A stretch of 64,000 nt of DNA from Streptomyces collinus (GTDB taxonomy: Bacteria > Actinomycetota > Actinomycetes > Streptomycetales > Streptomycetaceae), in NCBI RefSeq assembly GCF_031348265.1, contig NZ_CP133771.1, positions 8,618,001-8,682,000 on the forward strand, written 5' to 3'. Under the pieces are notes generated by a model. That model searched no databases and was not told where the DNA came from. It saw nothing but the letters and a program-made list of their open reading frames with translations. Each line of letters opens with the position of its first letter. Positions within the stretch are counted from its first letter, which is position 1. The position numbers and the translations under genes are program-made. Shown piece after piece: positions 1 to 9,133 of the stretch.

Positions 1-873
1 CACCGACCGCACTTCTTCCGAGCACGCCAGCGCGTCCCGGACCTGCCAGTACAGCCGCTCGCTCGCGGCCTCTGCCAGCAACCCGCCGGCCTCCTCGTAC
101 GCCTCGGCGAATCGCAGGCCCCACGCGGGACCGTGCAGCAGCGCGAGATTGGTCGCGCAGTGCGCCACATCGAGATCCGCCGGACCCCAGGAGGCCGCCG
201 CCCAGTCGACGACACCGACGATCCGGGCCTCTTTCGACCCTGAGGGCGGCACGTCGAACAGCACGTTGCCGGGGTGGAAGTCCCGGTGCAGGAATCGCCC
301 ACGACGGGGCGGCGCGGGCCTACGGATCACGTCGATCGCCGCGGCCCATACCGCCGCGTCGGCTCCCCTGGGAACCACGACGGTCTCGGCGGTCGTCAAC
401 GCCACGTACCCCCGGGGCTGTTCGGCGGGCCGTACCGCGTGGATCGCCACGAGCTGACGGGCCAGCAGAGGGATTCGTGTCTCCAGCCCCTCAGCGTCGA
501 GGACCACCCGGCCCGCCAGATGGGTCATGAGGAGCGATGGGTACTCGCCATGCGCGCCGGTCGGATCAACCGCGACCAGGCCGGGGGCCGGCACCCCGGT
601 CCCCGACAGCAGGCCCAGGGCACCGGCCTCCCGCTCCAGCCAGTCCTCGGCCTGCACCTCGCAGAACCGGTCGGTGAAGCTCCGCAGCACCAGGTCACGG
701 GTGACGCCGTCCGCCGTGCCGGCGGTCAGCTTCAGCACTTCGGCGGTGATGCCTCCGTGCAGCACCTCCGCCCCGACGACCCTCTCGCCGGCGGCCAGGT
801 TCCGGTTCACCCATGCCAGTGTCAACGGCCGGACGACCGCCGCCTCATGACGGCCGGTAGGGAATGCGGTCAC
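1..873 (-). CDS. Phosphotransferase (APH/choline kinase-like), 3' end cut off by the window
   Basis: Reading the minus strand from a GTG at 873 gives MTAFPTGRHEAAVVRPLTL and then an open frame to the window edge (about 291 codons, C-terminus missing). It carries the kinase-fold signature FLHRDFHPGNVLFD (catalytic loop, Asp in HRDFHPGN) followed by VDWAAASWGPADLD (metal-binding Asp of the DFG-like motif). These are hallmarks of the aminoglycoside phosphotransferase / APH family, which phosphorylates small hydroxylated substrates in the cytoplasm. The start overlaps the stop of the NmrA-like gene by 4 bases (GTGA), so the two are probably translationally coupled. The substrate cannot be told from sequence; resistance, choline or macrolide kinase roles are all possible. 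The family is clear, the specificity is not. Confidence 0.85.
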   Translation of the reverse strand, partial: MTAFPTGRHEAAVVRPLTLAWVNRNLAAGERVVGAEVLHGGITAEVLKLTAGTADGVTRDLVLRSFTDRFCEVQAEDWLEREAGALGLLSGTGVPAPGLVAVDPTGAHGEYPSLLMTHLAGRVVLDAEGLETRIPLLARQLVAIHAVRPAEQPRGYVALTTAETVVVPRGADAAVWAAAIDVIRRPAPPRRGRFLHRDFHPGNVLFDVPPSGSKEARIVGVVDWAAASWGPADLDVAHCATNLALLHGPAWGLRFAEAYEEAGGLLAEAASERLYWQVRDALACSEEVRSV

Positions 874-1715
874 AGGCCCATGTCGGTCAGCCACTGTCCG
901 GTCGTCCGGGGGGTGATGCCGAGCAGCTTCTGGGCGGAGTTCTCGGGCGTGATCGAGCGGTCCGGAAGCGCGCTCATGGCGGCGTAGGCTCCGGCCACGT
1001 CCGCAGCCGGGCCCTCGCCGATCAGGGGTGCGACGGAGCTGCGGAACTGCTCGGGGGTGATCTGCTCGAAGACCACGTCCTTGCCGAAGTGGGCGCCGAA
1101 CGCCTCGGCCAGGTCCGGGCCGGTGATCGCCGGGTACTGGCCGACGGAGACCACGCCGGTGATGTCCGGGCGGTCGAACAGAGCGACGACGGCATCGGCG
1201 ATGTCCAGGTGCGACGCCCAGGAGACCGGGAAGCCGGCACGGATCGGGTAGGGCAGCGCGCCTCGCTCGCGGACCGTGTCGAGAACGTAGGGCATGAGCA
1301 GGTTCTCCAGGAAGAGCGTGGGAGTGATCACCGCATGGGGCACTCCGGTCTCCGCCAGGCCGCCGGCCAGGGCTGCGGCCGCGCCGCCGGTTTCGGGGTC
1401 GATCGGGGCGCCGCCGGCGGAGAACACCACTCGGGCCGGGCGGGCCGCGCGGACGGCGGCGACGATGTTGCGCGCGTAGTCCCGGCGGTCCTCTTCGGAG
1501 ACCACCGGCAGGTGCACGAACACCCCGTCAGCGCCGCGGTACGCCTCGGTCAGTTCCGCGGTGGAGCCGTAGTCGGCGGCTACGACGCGCTGCGCGCCGG
1601 CCACGACGACGTCGGCGTTCCGGGTCAGAGCGGTCACGGACTGGCCCGCGGCGGCGAGAGCGGCGACGACGGGGGCACCCTGGGCGCCGGTGGCGCCGTG
1701 AATCACGTAAGTCAT
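870..1715 (-). CDS. NmrA-like NAD(P)-binding oxidoreductase
   Basis: 281 aa. The N-terminus MTYVIHGATGAQGAPVVAAL contains the GxxGxxG dinucleotide loop (GATGAQG) of the atypical short-chain dehydrogenase NmrA/HSCARG group. These proteins bind NAD(P) and act as redox sensors or as quinone/isoflavone-type reductases in the cytosol. There is no obvious YxxxK catalytic pair, which is usual for NmrA-like members. The gene is transcribed away from the HxlR regulator, with a nested palindrome between them, and runs into the phosphotransferase gene with a 4-base overlap. HxlR regulators often control a divergent oxidoreductase gene of this kind, so this is the likely target. The family call is firm; the substrate is unknown. 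Confidence 0.88.
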   Translation of the reverse strand: MTYVIHGATGAQGAPVVAALAAAGQSVTALTRNADVVVAGAQRVVAADYGSTAELTEAYRGADGVFVHLPVVSEEDRRDYARNIVAAVRAARPARVVFSAGGAPIDPETGGAAAALAGGLAETGVPHAVITPTLFLENLLMPYVLDTVRERGALPYPIRAGFPVSWASHLDIADAVVALFDRPDITGVVSVGQYPAITGPDLAEAFGAHFGKDVVFEQITPEQFRSSVAPLIGEGPAADVAGAYAAMSALPDRSITPENSAQKLLGITPRTTGQWLTDMGL

Positions 1716-1719
1716 GACG

Positions 1720-1764
1720 CCATTAGTGCATGCGATGCACCGGTTACATCAACTGCACTAATGG
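1720..1764. promoter_or_regulatory. Nested palindromes between NmrA-like gene and HxlR gene (putative HxlR operator)
   Basis: An 11-bp perfect inverted repeat, CCATTAGTGCA (1720-1730) and TGCACTAATGG (1754-1764), encloses a second palindrome GTGCATGCGATGCAC (1726-1740). It lies in the short divergent intergenic region, immediately upstream of both start codons, which is where an autoregulating HxlR dimer would bind. The assignment to HxlR is inferred from position. Confidence 0.65.
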
Positions 1765-1780
1765 ACTACGGTCAAAAATT

Positions 1781-2116
1781 GTGACTGCTCCCTGTCTCCC
1801 CGAATGCGGCGTCGCCCGGTTCCTCACGCTGCTCAACGGCCCGTGGGCCACCCTGATCGTGCGCGAACTGCTGCACGGGCCTCACCGCTTCAATCAGCTG
1901 CGTGAGGCCCTGCCCGGCATCAGCCCGCACACCCTGACCAGCCGGCTGCGCCAGTTCGAGCGGCACGGCATCGTCACCCGCACGACGTATGCGGAGGTCC
2001 CGCCGCGCGTCGAGTACGCGCTGACCCCTCTCGGCGAGGGGCTGCGCGATGTCCTGGAAGCCATGGGCACCTGGGCCATGGCGGTGCCGGACCCAGAGGC
2101 CGACGTCACCGCCTGA
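1781..2116 (+). CDS. HxlR-family winged-helix transcriptional regulator
   Basis: About 111 aa from the GTG at 1781 (MTAPCLPECGVARFLTLLN). An upstream ATG at 1730 is in frame, but it lies inside the palindrome and would add an atypical N-terminus, so I prefer 1781. The family core is easy to see: LNGPWATLIVRELLHGPHRF (helix 1-2), then GISPHTLTSRLRQFERHGIV (recognition helix), then PRVEYALTPLGEGL (wing). HxlR proteins are small dimeric DNA-binding regulators that respond to aldehydes, quinones or redox stress, often through N-terminal cysteines; here two Cys lie near the N-terminus (CLPEC). It is divergent from the NmrA-like oxidoreductase, its probable target. The family is certain; the inducer is unknown. 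Confidence 0.88.
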   Translation: MTAPCLPECGVARFLTLLNGPWATLIVRELLHGPHRFNQLREALPGISPHTLTSRLRQFERHGIVTRTTYAEVPPRVEYALTPLGEGLRDVLEAMGTWAMAVPDPEADVTA

Positions 2117-2450
2117 CGTGTGCCCCCCGGGGCGCGGACGCGGTCACGCCGAGGACGCGAGCCGCTGCCGCAGTGGCCGACCGCGGCCGGCCGCGGAAAC
2201 TGCCCGACGGCCCGTTCACGACTCGTCTGTGACCATGGACGCTGCCGCCCTGTCGGCACTCGTCGATTGAATTCCCCACCCGTGCTCTGTTCCCGAGTCT
2301 GCTCATCCGGGACGTCTTCTCTGCCCGTGCAGCGGTCCGTACGACCTTGATGGTTGCGGGAGCGACCGGCACGCTCGCGGCAGCGGGGTTTGCACGTGCC
2401 GTAACGGCATGTGGTCCAGTGGGCGGCACGACACTGAGAGGTTCCCTCGC
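2117..2450. other. Non-coding stretch before the MerR gene
   Basis: About 330 bases without a convincing gene. The only notable structure is a 16-bp perfect palindrome CCGCGGCCGGCCGCGG at 2181-2196. A short plus frame (2347-2610) starting MMVAGATGTLAAAG resembles the start of an NAD-binding fold but has no further support. I see no clear promoter consensus. Confidence 0.4.
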
Positions 2451-3308
2451 ATGCCCCTTCCTCCGATTCCCCGCCGGGTCAAGATCGGCGATGCCGCCGC
2501 GTTCGCACGGACCACACCCCGCGCCATCCGTCACTACCACGCCATCGGGCTGCTCGCCGAGCCGGAACGCGGCAGTGATGACCGCCGCCGCTACGGATAC
2601 GACGACATGATCCGCCTGCTGTGGATCCGCGAGATGGCTGATGCGGGTATCTCCCTGGACGACATCCGGGCCGGCTTTGAGGGCACCACCGGCATCGAGC
2701 AGTCCCTGGCCCGGCTGGAGGAAACCCTCGCCTCCAAGGCGGCCGCCATCGAAGCCCAGCGGACCGCCGTGCACCGCCTCCGCGAGGCGGGCAGCCCCCT
2801 GGGCCTGCTCTCACCGCTGGTCAGCGGTCGCCTGCGCGATCTGCCGCCCGGGGCCCTGCGCTCGGCCGATCTCGATACCCTCCTGGTCACGGAGCGTGTC
2901 TTCGGCCCGGTGGGCGCCGCCGTGCAGGCCGACCGGTTCATCGTCCTGGCCACCCACCCCGAGCTGCGGGCCGAGGAGGACCGCCTGGCCGAGGCCGAGT
3001 CGGCCCTGGACGACACCGTGTCCCCTGACGACCCCCGCATCGAAGACCTGGCCGTCCAGCGGTGTGCTCATGAGATCGCCTTGGTGGCCACCATCGACAG
3101 ATCCGGCCTGGGCGAGGCCCTCGACGACCTCCTGGACCGGCACGACGAGCACGACGGCGAGGAAGAGGCCGAGGCGACGATGGGCACACTGGAGGCCATC
3201 GGCAAGATGCCGTACGACTTCTCCCCGGCCCGTGTCCGGTACGAGGAACGCGTCATCGAACTGCTCCACCCGGCCGATCAGGACAGTGACATCCCACAGA
3301 CCTGCTGA
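2451..3308 (+). CDS. MerR-family transcriptional regulator
   Basis: 285 aa from the ATG at 2451, chosen because GAGAGG lies about 8 bases upstream and the protein then begins just before the HTH; an ATG at 2409 is also in frame. The N-terminus VKIGDAAAFARTTPRAIRHY and the following GLLAEPERGSDDRRRYGYDD are the MerR helix-turn-helix and wing. The dimerisation helix with GISLDDIRAGFEG follows. The C-terminal 170 residues are an acidic, mostly helical effector region (many D/E, such as DEHDGEEEAEA) with no metal-binding cysteines, so a small-molecule or protein ligand is more likely than a metal. It stands alone ahead of the rhamnosidase remnant. The target is unknown. Confidence 0.88.
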   Translation: MPLPPIPRRVKIGDAAAFARTTPRAIRHYHAIGLLAEPERGSDDRRRYGYDDMIRLLWIREMADAGISLDDIRAGFEGTTGIEQSLARLEETLASKAAAIEAQRTAVHRLREAGSPLGLLSPLVSGRLRDLPPGALRSADLDTLLVTERVFGPVGAAVQADRFIVLATHPELRAEEDRLAEAESALDDTVSPDDPRIEDLAVQRCAHEIALVATIDRSGLGEALDDLLDRHDEHDGEEEAEATMGTLEAIGKMPYDFSPARVRYEERVIELLHPADQDSDIPQTC

Positions 3309-3483
3309 CCGGCGTCGGCGCCCAGGGCCGGCCCGGCAAGAGCAGCCCGGAGTGGTGCAGCGCGAACGTAACCACGGTTCACCGGGGTCGAGAGCCTCGG
3401 TCGCTGCCAGGGGGCATACGGACCGGGCGGGCCGTTGCGGCAGGGAGGCGGGCGGACGCTCCAGGGGGCCGGGGCGGGCTCGC

Positions 3484-3497
3484 GGGTAACGTTTTCC
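3484..3497. promoter_or_regulatory. LacI-type operator remnant, AACGTT core
   Basis: GGGTAACGTTTTCC matches, in inverse orientation and with one difference, the palindrome at 10291-10308. It directly abuts the truncated GH78 gene: the homologous reading frame begins within a few bases of the site. It looks like the surviving operator of a rhamnosidase promoter whose RBS and 5' coding region are gone. Confidence 0.55.
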
Positions 3498-5585
3498 ATT
3501 CTCCGCCATCGCCCAGCTGGCCGCCTGGCAGAAGGACAGCGGGGCACTGTACTCCCCGGTCCCGACGATCATCTGGACCGCCGAACTGCCCGTCCAGATG
3601 CTCGCCTCGGTCTGGTCCTTCTGGACCTACTACCTCTACACCGGCGACACCGACGCCGTCACCGTCGCCTACCCGGCGGTGAAGAGGTACCTGAATCTGT
3701 GGACCCTGGACGGCGACGGCCTGGTCGATCACCGCGCCGGGGACTGGGACTGGGAGGACTTGGGCTCCGACATCGACGCCCGTGTCGTGGACAACTGCTG
3801 GTACTACCTGGCCCTGGACACCGCAGCCAAACTGGCCGACCTCAGCGGCAACTCCGCGGACGTGGCCGCGTGGAAGGCCCGGCGCGACAGCATCGGAGCC
3901 AACTTCGACCGCGTTCTGTGGAACGGATCGCGGAACGAATACCGCTCACCCGGCTACACCAAGGACACCGACGACCGCGCCAACGCGCTCGCCGTCGTCG
4001 CCGGCCTCGCCCCCGCCTCCCGTCACCGGGCAGTCACCGAGGTGCTGCGCACCCACCTCAACGCCAGCCCCTACATGGAGTTCTACGTCCTTGAAGCGCT
4101 GTATCTCATGGGTGCGGCCGGCGTCGCCGAGGAACGCATGCGCAACCGCTTCGCCGCCCAGGTCGCCGACCCCGCCTGCCACACGCTCTGGGAGCTGTGG
4201 ACCAAGGCCGACGGCACCGACAACCACGCCTGGAACGGCGGCCCGCTGTACGCGCTGTCCGCGTACACGGCCGGCGTCCGCCCCACCGAGCCGGGCTGGA
4301 CGCGGTACGAGGTCGTCCCGCAGACGGGCACCCTCACGAGGATCAACACGGTGACGCCCACGGACAAGGGAGACATCCGCTTCGGCATCGTGCGCGACGG
4401 CACCCGGGCGACCCTCACCCTGACCTCGCCGAACGGGACGACCGCCCGCGTGGGCGTGCCCGTCTACGGCGGCTCCCAGCCGGTCATCAGGGCGAACGGC
4501 ACCACGGTCTTCACCGGGGGCTCCTCCACCGGCGGCGTCAGCGGTCTGAGCCCCGCGGGCAAGGACGCCTCGTACGTCTACTTCACCGTCCAGCCGGGGA
4601 CCTGGACGTTCACCGCGACGGGCACGGGCCGTCTCGACGACCTGGCCCTGGGCCGTCCGGTCACCGGCAACAACAGCCTGGAGAACGGTGACTGGGGGAG
4701 AGACCGCCTCACCGACGGCCGGCTCCGCGGCGTCACGGGGGCGAAGGGATACACCAGCAACGAGTTCGCCTCCGCCGACGTCAGCGCCGACCCCGTGTGG
4801 GTGGAGATCGACCTCGGGGCCGACACGGACCTCGACGCCGTACGCCTCTTCCCCCGCACCGACACCCCGGCGGCGGGTGGCGGAACCCCGGGCTTCCCGG
4901 CCGACTTCACGATCCGGACCCGCCCCGACGGCTCGGGCACGTACACCACCGTCCGCACCGTCACCGGCCAGCCGAACCCCGACGGACTCGTGCAGACGTA
5001 CGGATTCAGGACGGTCACCGCCCGCCACGTGCGCCTGGAGGTGACCAGGCTCGGCACGCCCGCGTCCGACGAGACGACCAAGTACCGCCTCCAGCTCGCC
5101 GAACTCACCGTCCCCACCGCCGCGACGACCGTCACCAGCAACTACACGCTGGAGAACGGCGACTGGGGCAAGACCCGGGTGCTCGACGGCACCACCACGA
5201 GCGTGGCCGGCTCCAAGGGCTTCACGAGCATCGACTTCTCCTCGGCCGACGTCGGTGACACGCCGGTGTGGATCGAGGTCGACCTCGGCGCCGACCGGCC
5301 GATCGGCGCGGTCACCCTCCACCCGCGCGGCGACACGCCTGCGGCGGGCGGCGGAAGCGCCGACTTCCCGGTCGACTTCACCCTGCAGACCCGCGGTGAC
5401 GGCTCGGCCTCCTACAGCACCGTGCGCACGGTCACCGGCCAGAACAACCCCGACGGAGCCGCACAGACCTACACGCTCACCGCCGCGAACGGACGCTACC
5501 TGCGCGTGCGCGCCAGCTCGGCAGTCCGGCCGCCGACGAACCGACCCGCTACCGCCTCCAGCTCGCCGAGATCCGGATCAAGTAG
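3498..5585 (+). pseudogene. GH78 alpha-L-rhamnosidase with two discoidin-like repeats, 5'-truncated and frameshifted
   Basis: Codons read as rhamnosidase from about 3500 (AQLAAWQKDSGALYSP), but no start codon or RBS precedes them and a TAA lies in frame at about 3487, so the N-terminal half is missing. The frame carries the (alpha/alpha)6 catalytic region (DGLVDHRAGDWDWEDLG, WTKADGTDNHAWNGGPLYAL), a beta-sandwich, and two tandem F5/8-type domains (about 4630-5120 and 5125-5585), each starting ENGDWGK/R and containing DTPAAGGG. Near 5515 the frame jumps: the last part, LGSPAADEPTRYRLQLAEI, ends at TAG 5583 and is in another frame, consistent with a 1-base deletion. GH78 enzymes release L-rhamnose from plant or bacterial glycans. 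This copy is almost certainly inactive. Confidence 0.85.
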
Positions 5586-5827
5586 GACGGCGGGCGCGGC
5601 CAGGACGCACCGACTCCGCGGAACGGACCGCGCGGCAGGTCCGACGGAACTGGCGCTCCCCCTCGGTCGCGGCGAACAGGCGCCCCAGGCCGGGCGGGAG
5701 ATCGCGACGACGCTGACGGTCCGGGGCAGCACGGCGCCGCCGCGAGGCTGACGGCGCACGGCGTCGCGCCGACTCTCCAAGCCGTCGCAGGAGACTGCCG
5801 TCTCTGGTGCGTCTCCTCCTCCCGCCG

Positions 5828-8458
5828 TCAGCCGCGCAGGACCAGGCGGTGGCGTCCGGACCCGAGGCCGGTGACCGGCTGCGCGGAATGCAGGCCCTCG
5901 GGCGGGAGGAACCGTCCGGTCGTGCCCGGCGGCAGCTCGGCGTCCACCGTGAGCGTGTCCCCCCTGACCGACCAGGCCACGGACACCGTTCCGTAGGGGG
6001 TGGCGATCGAGGCGCTCGCCGAGGTGAGCGCAGACCCGGGGCGTGGCGCGATCTCGATGGTGCGGTAGCCCGGCGAGGTCGCCCGCAGACCGGCGACGGA
6101 GCCGTAGAGCCAGGCGGCGACCGCGCCGTAGGCGTAGTGGTTGAACGACAGCATCGTCCCGGCCTTCTCGGTGTCGATGGTGCCGTCGGGCCGGATCGCG
6201 TCCCACCGCTCCCACATGGTGGTGGCGCCGCGCTCCACCTGATAGAGCCAGCCCGGACACTCGGTGTTGAGCAGCAGCCGGTACGCCTCCGCGGTGTGAC
6301 CACTGCCGGACAGGGCCGGCAGGACGAAGGGGGTGCCGAGGAACCCGGTGGCGATACGCCCGTCGTTGGCACGGACCAGGGCGGCGAGGGACTCACCGAC
6401 CGCGGCCCGTTCCGCGGCGGGCGCGATGCCGAATTCGAGCGCGAGCGCGCACCCGGTCTGGGTGGTGCGGGCGTGGCCGCCCCACTTCCGCCAGGCGGCC
6501 TCGGCGGTACGCCGGTGCAGCTCCGCGTACCGTTCGGCGTCGTCGGAACGGCCCAGTTCACGGGCCGCGTCGGCGAGCAGCCGGGCGCTGTGCGCGACGA
6601 AGGCGGTGGCCACGTAGGCGGAGTCGGTGGTGGCGCGCGCCGGGTCCTCCGGTGGGGCGGCCGGGTCCAGCCAGTCCCCGAGCTGCGCGTTGCCGCTCCA
6701 GGTCCCGTCGTCGTCGAGACGGCCGGCGGTGAAGTCGACCCAAGCGCGCATCGTGGCGTAGTGGCGGCCCAGCAGGCTGCGGTGGCCGTAGGCGTCGAAC
6801 AGAGCGGTCGGTACGACGGTGGCCGCATCGCCCCAGCCCGCGGTGGTGCCCGCGAAGGGCAGGTCCATGGGAGGCAGTTCACCGAGGTCCACGTCGGGAA
6901 TCACCAGCGGCACCGCGCCGTCCGGCCGTTGCTCGATGCCGAGGTCGGTGAGCCAGCTGTCGAGGAAGGACCGACTGTCGAACGTGGCGCAGGCCGTCGG
7001 GGCGAAGGCCATGATGTCGCCCGTCCAGCCGAGCCGTTCGTCGCGTTGCGGGCAGTCCGTGGGGACGGCGAGGAAGTTACCGCGCTGGGAGCGGACGACG
7101 TTGGCGTACAACGCGTTCACACGGTCGTCGGAGCAGTGGAACTCGCCGATGCGGCGCAGGTCGCCGGCCATGACGGCGACTTCGACGTGCTCGACGGTGA
7201 CGCCCGGGGAGGCGTCGATCTCGGCGTGCCGGAAGCCGTGGAAGGTGAACTCCGGCTCCAGCTCGGCCGTGCCGCCGGACAGGGTGTACTCGTCGGTGGC
7301 CCGTGCGCCGCGCAGGATGCCGGTCAGCAGCCGGCCGTCGTCGTCGAGGACCTCGGCGTGCCGGACGGTGACCGTGCCGCCGGCCGGGCCGTCGGCGCGG
7401 AGCCGGAGCACGCCGGTGACGTTCTCGCCCGCGTCGACGGCGATCGTGCCGTCGGGCAGGGTGCTCAGCTCCGGCCGGATGACCTGGACGACCCGTACCG
7501 GCGGGTGGGCCCGCTGCGTCAGCCCGGCGGGCAGGGGCAGTACGGCGGCCCGCTCCCAGTCGCGGTCGTCGAAGCCGGGCAGCCGCCAGCCGTGCGGCTC
7601 CTGGCGGAGGTCGCGTGCGCAGCCGTCGTACAGGTCCGCCGCCAGCAGGCCGCCGTACCCGCCGCGCCACCGGTCGTCGGTGACGACGGTGACCGTGCCG
7701 CCGTCGGCGAGGGTGACTTCCAGCTGGGCGAGCAGTGCGGAGGTGTCGCCGTAGACGTCGCGGTTCTTGTGCCAGGTGAGATGGCCTCGGTACCAGCCGT
7801 CGCCGACGGCGGCGGACAGGGCGTTGCGGCCGGGGGAGAGCAGACCGGTGACGTCGTAGGTGGCGTAGAGGAGCCGGTTGGGGTAGCTGGTCCAGCCTGG
7901 TTCCAGGAGTTCGCCGGAGACGGGCCGGCCGTTGACGCCGGTGCGGTGGACGCCCAGCGAGGTGACGTACAGCCGGGCGGACACCGGCTCCGCCGGGAGG
8001 TCGAACTCCCGGCGGAGCAGCGGCACCGGGCCGGGGGAGGTGCGGCCCCGGTCACTGGGCACATGGACGGGGCGGGCCGTCCAGTCCCCGGCGTCGAGCA
8101 ACGCGGCCTCCACCCGGGCGGGTTGGCTCCACTGCGTCCACCCGACGTCGGTGCGGACGCGGACGCGCCAGTGCCGGACCTCGCGGCTGCCCAGGGGCCC
8201 GGCCGGCCACGGGTGATCGGTCACCGCGCCGGACTCGACCTCGCCGCTGGACACCGCGCCGGTGAAGGACCGGTCGGCCGCCACCTGCACCTCGTAGGCG
8301 TGCTGCAGGACGCCCGGCCGGTCGCCGGTCAGTGACCATGACAGACGGGGTTCGGGAAGCGGGGTGGCGACGAGACCGGAGTCGTCCGCGGTGCGCAGTG
8401 CGGTGACCTTCGTCGCGGTGTCCGTCGTGGGGGATGCCTCGAAACTCGGGGTGGTCAT
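5828..8458 (-). CDS. Alpha-L-rhamnosidase, glycoside hydrolase family 78 (intact)
   Basis: 876 aa, full length for the family. Order: N-terminal beta domain with WSLTGDRPGVLQHAYEVQVA (about residues 40-60), two further beta-sandwich domains, then the (alpha/alpha)6 barrel. The barrel has the family motif CPQRDERLGWTGDIMAF, in which the acidic residues are catalytic in characterised GH78 enzymes, and FNHYAYGAVAAWLYGS near the C-terminus. I see no signal peptide, so it is probably cytoplasmic and acts on imported rhamnosides. The start overlaps the stop of the upstream alpha/beta-hydrolase remnant (ATGA), so the two once formed an operon. It is the only apparently functional enzyme of the rhamnoside locus. 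Confidence 0.93.
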   Translation of the reverse strand: MTTPSFEASPTTDTATKVTALRTADDSGLVATPLPEPRLSWSLTGDRPGVLQHAYEVQVAADRSFTGAVSSGEVESGAVTDHPWPAGPLGSREVRHWRVRVRTDVGWTQWSQPARVEAALLDAGDWTARPVHVPSDRGRTSPGPVPLLRREFDLPAEPVSARLYVTSLGVHRTGVNGRPVSGELLEPGWTSYPNRLLYATYDVTGLLSPGRNALSAAVGDGWYRGHLTWHKNRDVYGDTSALLAQLEVTLADGGTVTVVTDDRWRGGYGGLLAADLYDGCARDLRQEPHGWRLPGFDDRDWERAAVLPLPAGLTQRAHPPVRVVQVIRPELSTLPDGTIAVDAGENVTGVLRLRADGPAGGTVTVRHAEVLDDDGRLLTGILRGARATDEYTLSGGTAELEPEFTFHGFRHAEIDASPGVTVEHVEVAVMAGDLRRIGEFHCSDDRVNALYANVVRSQRGNFLAVPTDCPQRDERLGWTGDIMAFAPTACATFDSRSFLDSWLTDLGIEQRPDGAVPLVIPDVDLGELPPMDLPFAGTTAGWGDAATVVPTALFDAYGHRSLLGRHYATMRAWVDFTAGRLDDDGTWSGNAQLGDWLDPAAPPEDPARATTDSAYVATAFVAHSARLLADAARELGRSDDAERYAELHRRTAEAAWRKWGGHARTTQTGCALALEFGIAPAAERAAVGESLAALVRANDGRIATGFLGTPFVLPALSGSGHTAEAYRLLLNTECPGWLYQVERGATTMWERWDAIRPDGTIDTEKAGTMLSFNHYAYGAVAAWLYGSVAGLRATSPGYRTIEIAPRPGSALTSASASIATPYGTVSVAWSVRGDTLTVDAELPPGTTGRFLPPEGLHSAQPVTGLGSGRHRLVLRG

Positions 8459-8817
8459 GACTGCAGGTGCCTCCGGAGGAATCGCAGCGTGGACTGGTGC
8501 AGCGTGGTGCGGTGCGGGACCGTGCCCCAGGCGTGGTCCGCGCCCTCGACGATCTCGAGTTCGGCGATGCCGTCGTAGTGATCCAGGTAGCGGCGGCGTA
8601 CGTAGGCCGGCGGGGCGATGTCGTCCTTGTCGCCGTGCAGGATCTGGACCGGTCCCCGGTAGGGCGCGGAACGCCCGTACACGTCGAGACCGGCGATGTC
8701 CTCAACGAGCGCGGGACTCATCCGGTGCCCGTCGGCATCGAAGTATCCCTTCTCTTCGATCTCCGCGGCCGGGCTGCGGCCCTTGAGGAAGCCGAGGGAC
8801 CGGACGCTTGCCAGCAC
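8455..8817 (-). pseudogene. Alpha/beta-hydrolase C-terminal fragment
   Basis: 120 codons from an internal ATG. The visible part is the C-terminal half of an alpha/beta hydrolase (prolyl-oligopeptidase/dienelactone hydrolase type): VQILHGDKDDIAPPAYVRR supplies the acid residue and GADHAWGTVPHRTTL the histidine. The N-terminal half with the GxSxG nucleophile elbow is missing. Upstream on this strand the homology stops at about 8820 and is replaced by a remnant of an unrelated esterase on the opposite strand. The stop overlaps the rhamnosidase start by 4 bases, which suggests that it was a deacylating partner of rhamnoside degradation before truncation. Confidence 0.72.
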
Positions 8818-8819
8818 AG

Positions 8820-9034
8820 CGCGCGTTGGGTTCTGCGGAGACCTTCCGCGACGAGGACGTCACCTACGCGAGCCGTATCTGGCAGGCGGGCGGCACCGCC
8901 GAATGCACGTGTAGCCGGGCGGCTTCCACAGGTTCGACAGCCTGGTACCCGAAGCGGCCCTCTCCGTGGACGCCCGCGCCGCCAAACTGCGCTGGCTGCG
9001 CAGGCTCCTGGGAGAGTCGGCACAGGCCGAATGA
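8820..9034 (+). pseudogene. HSL-type esterase C-terminal remnant
   Basis: On the plus strand one frame gives ALGSAETFRDEDVTYASRIW, and after a shift near 8917 a second gives PGGFHRFDSLVPEAALSVDA and a stop at 9032-9034. This matches the end of hormone-sensitive-lipase-type esterases: acid residue in the strand before RDED, catalytic His in PGGFHRF, amphipathic final helix ending LRRLLGESAQAE. Only about 70 codons remain and a frameshift splits them. It sits head to head with the other hydrolase fragment, so the junction at about 8818-8820 is a rearrangement point. Confidence 0.6.
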
Positions 9035-9073
9035 GGCTCCCCCCCGGCGCGCCCTCTCACCCCGGGGGAGGAG

Positions 9074-9133
9074 CGGTTCACACCGGAGGAGGTCGGTTCA
9101 CACCGGAGGAGGTCGGTTCACGCCGGAGGACGA
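9074..9133. repeat. Three-copy 20-bp tandem repeat
   Basis: Units of CGGTTCACACCGGAGGAGGT begin at 9074, 9094 and 9114; the first two are identical and the third differs at four positions. The third copy overlaps the last codons and stop of the lacI-type gene. It could be slippage expansion. No function is evident. Confidence 0.8.

Noticed and set aside
2347-2610. Short plus frame starting MMVAGATGTLAAAG, resembling an NAD-binding start
   Set aside because: Resemblance ends after about 15 residues and the frame overlaps the MerR gene start with its good RBS.
5807-8335. 842-codon open frame on the plus strand
   Set aside because: It lies opposite the intact GH78 gene, shows no protein motif (Gly/Val/Arg-rich), and is the usual antisense shadow of high-GC coding DNA.
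9074-9133. Possible CRISPR array
   Set aside because: Only three directly adjacent 20-bp units with no spacers and no cas genes: a simple tandem repeat.
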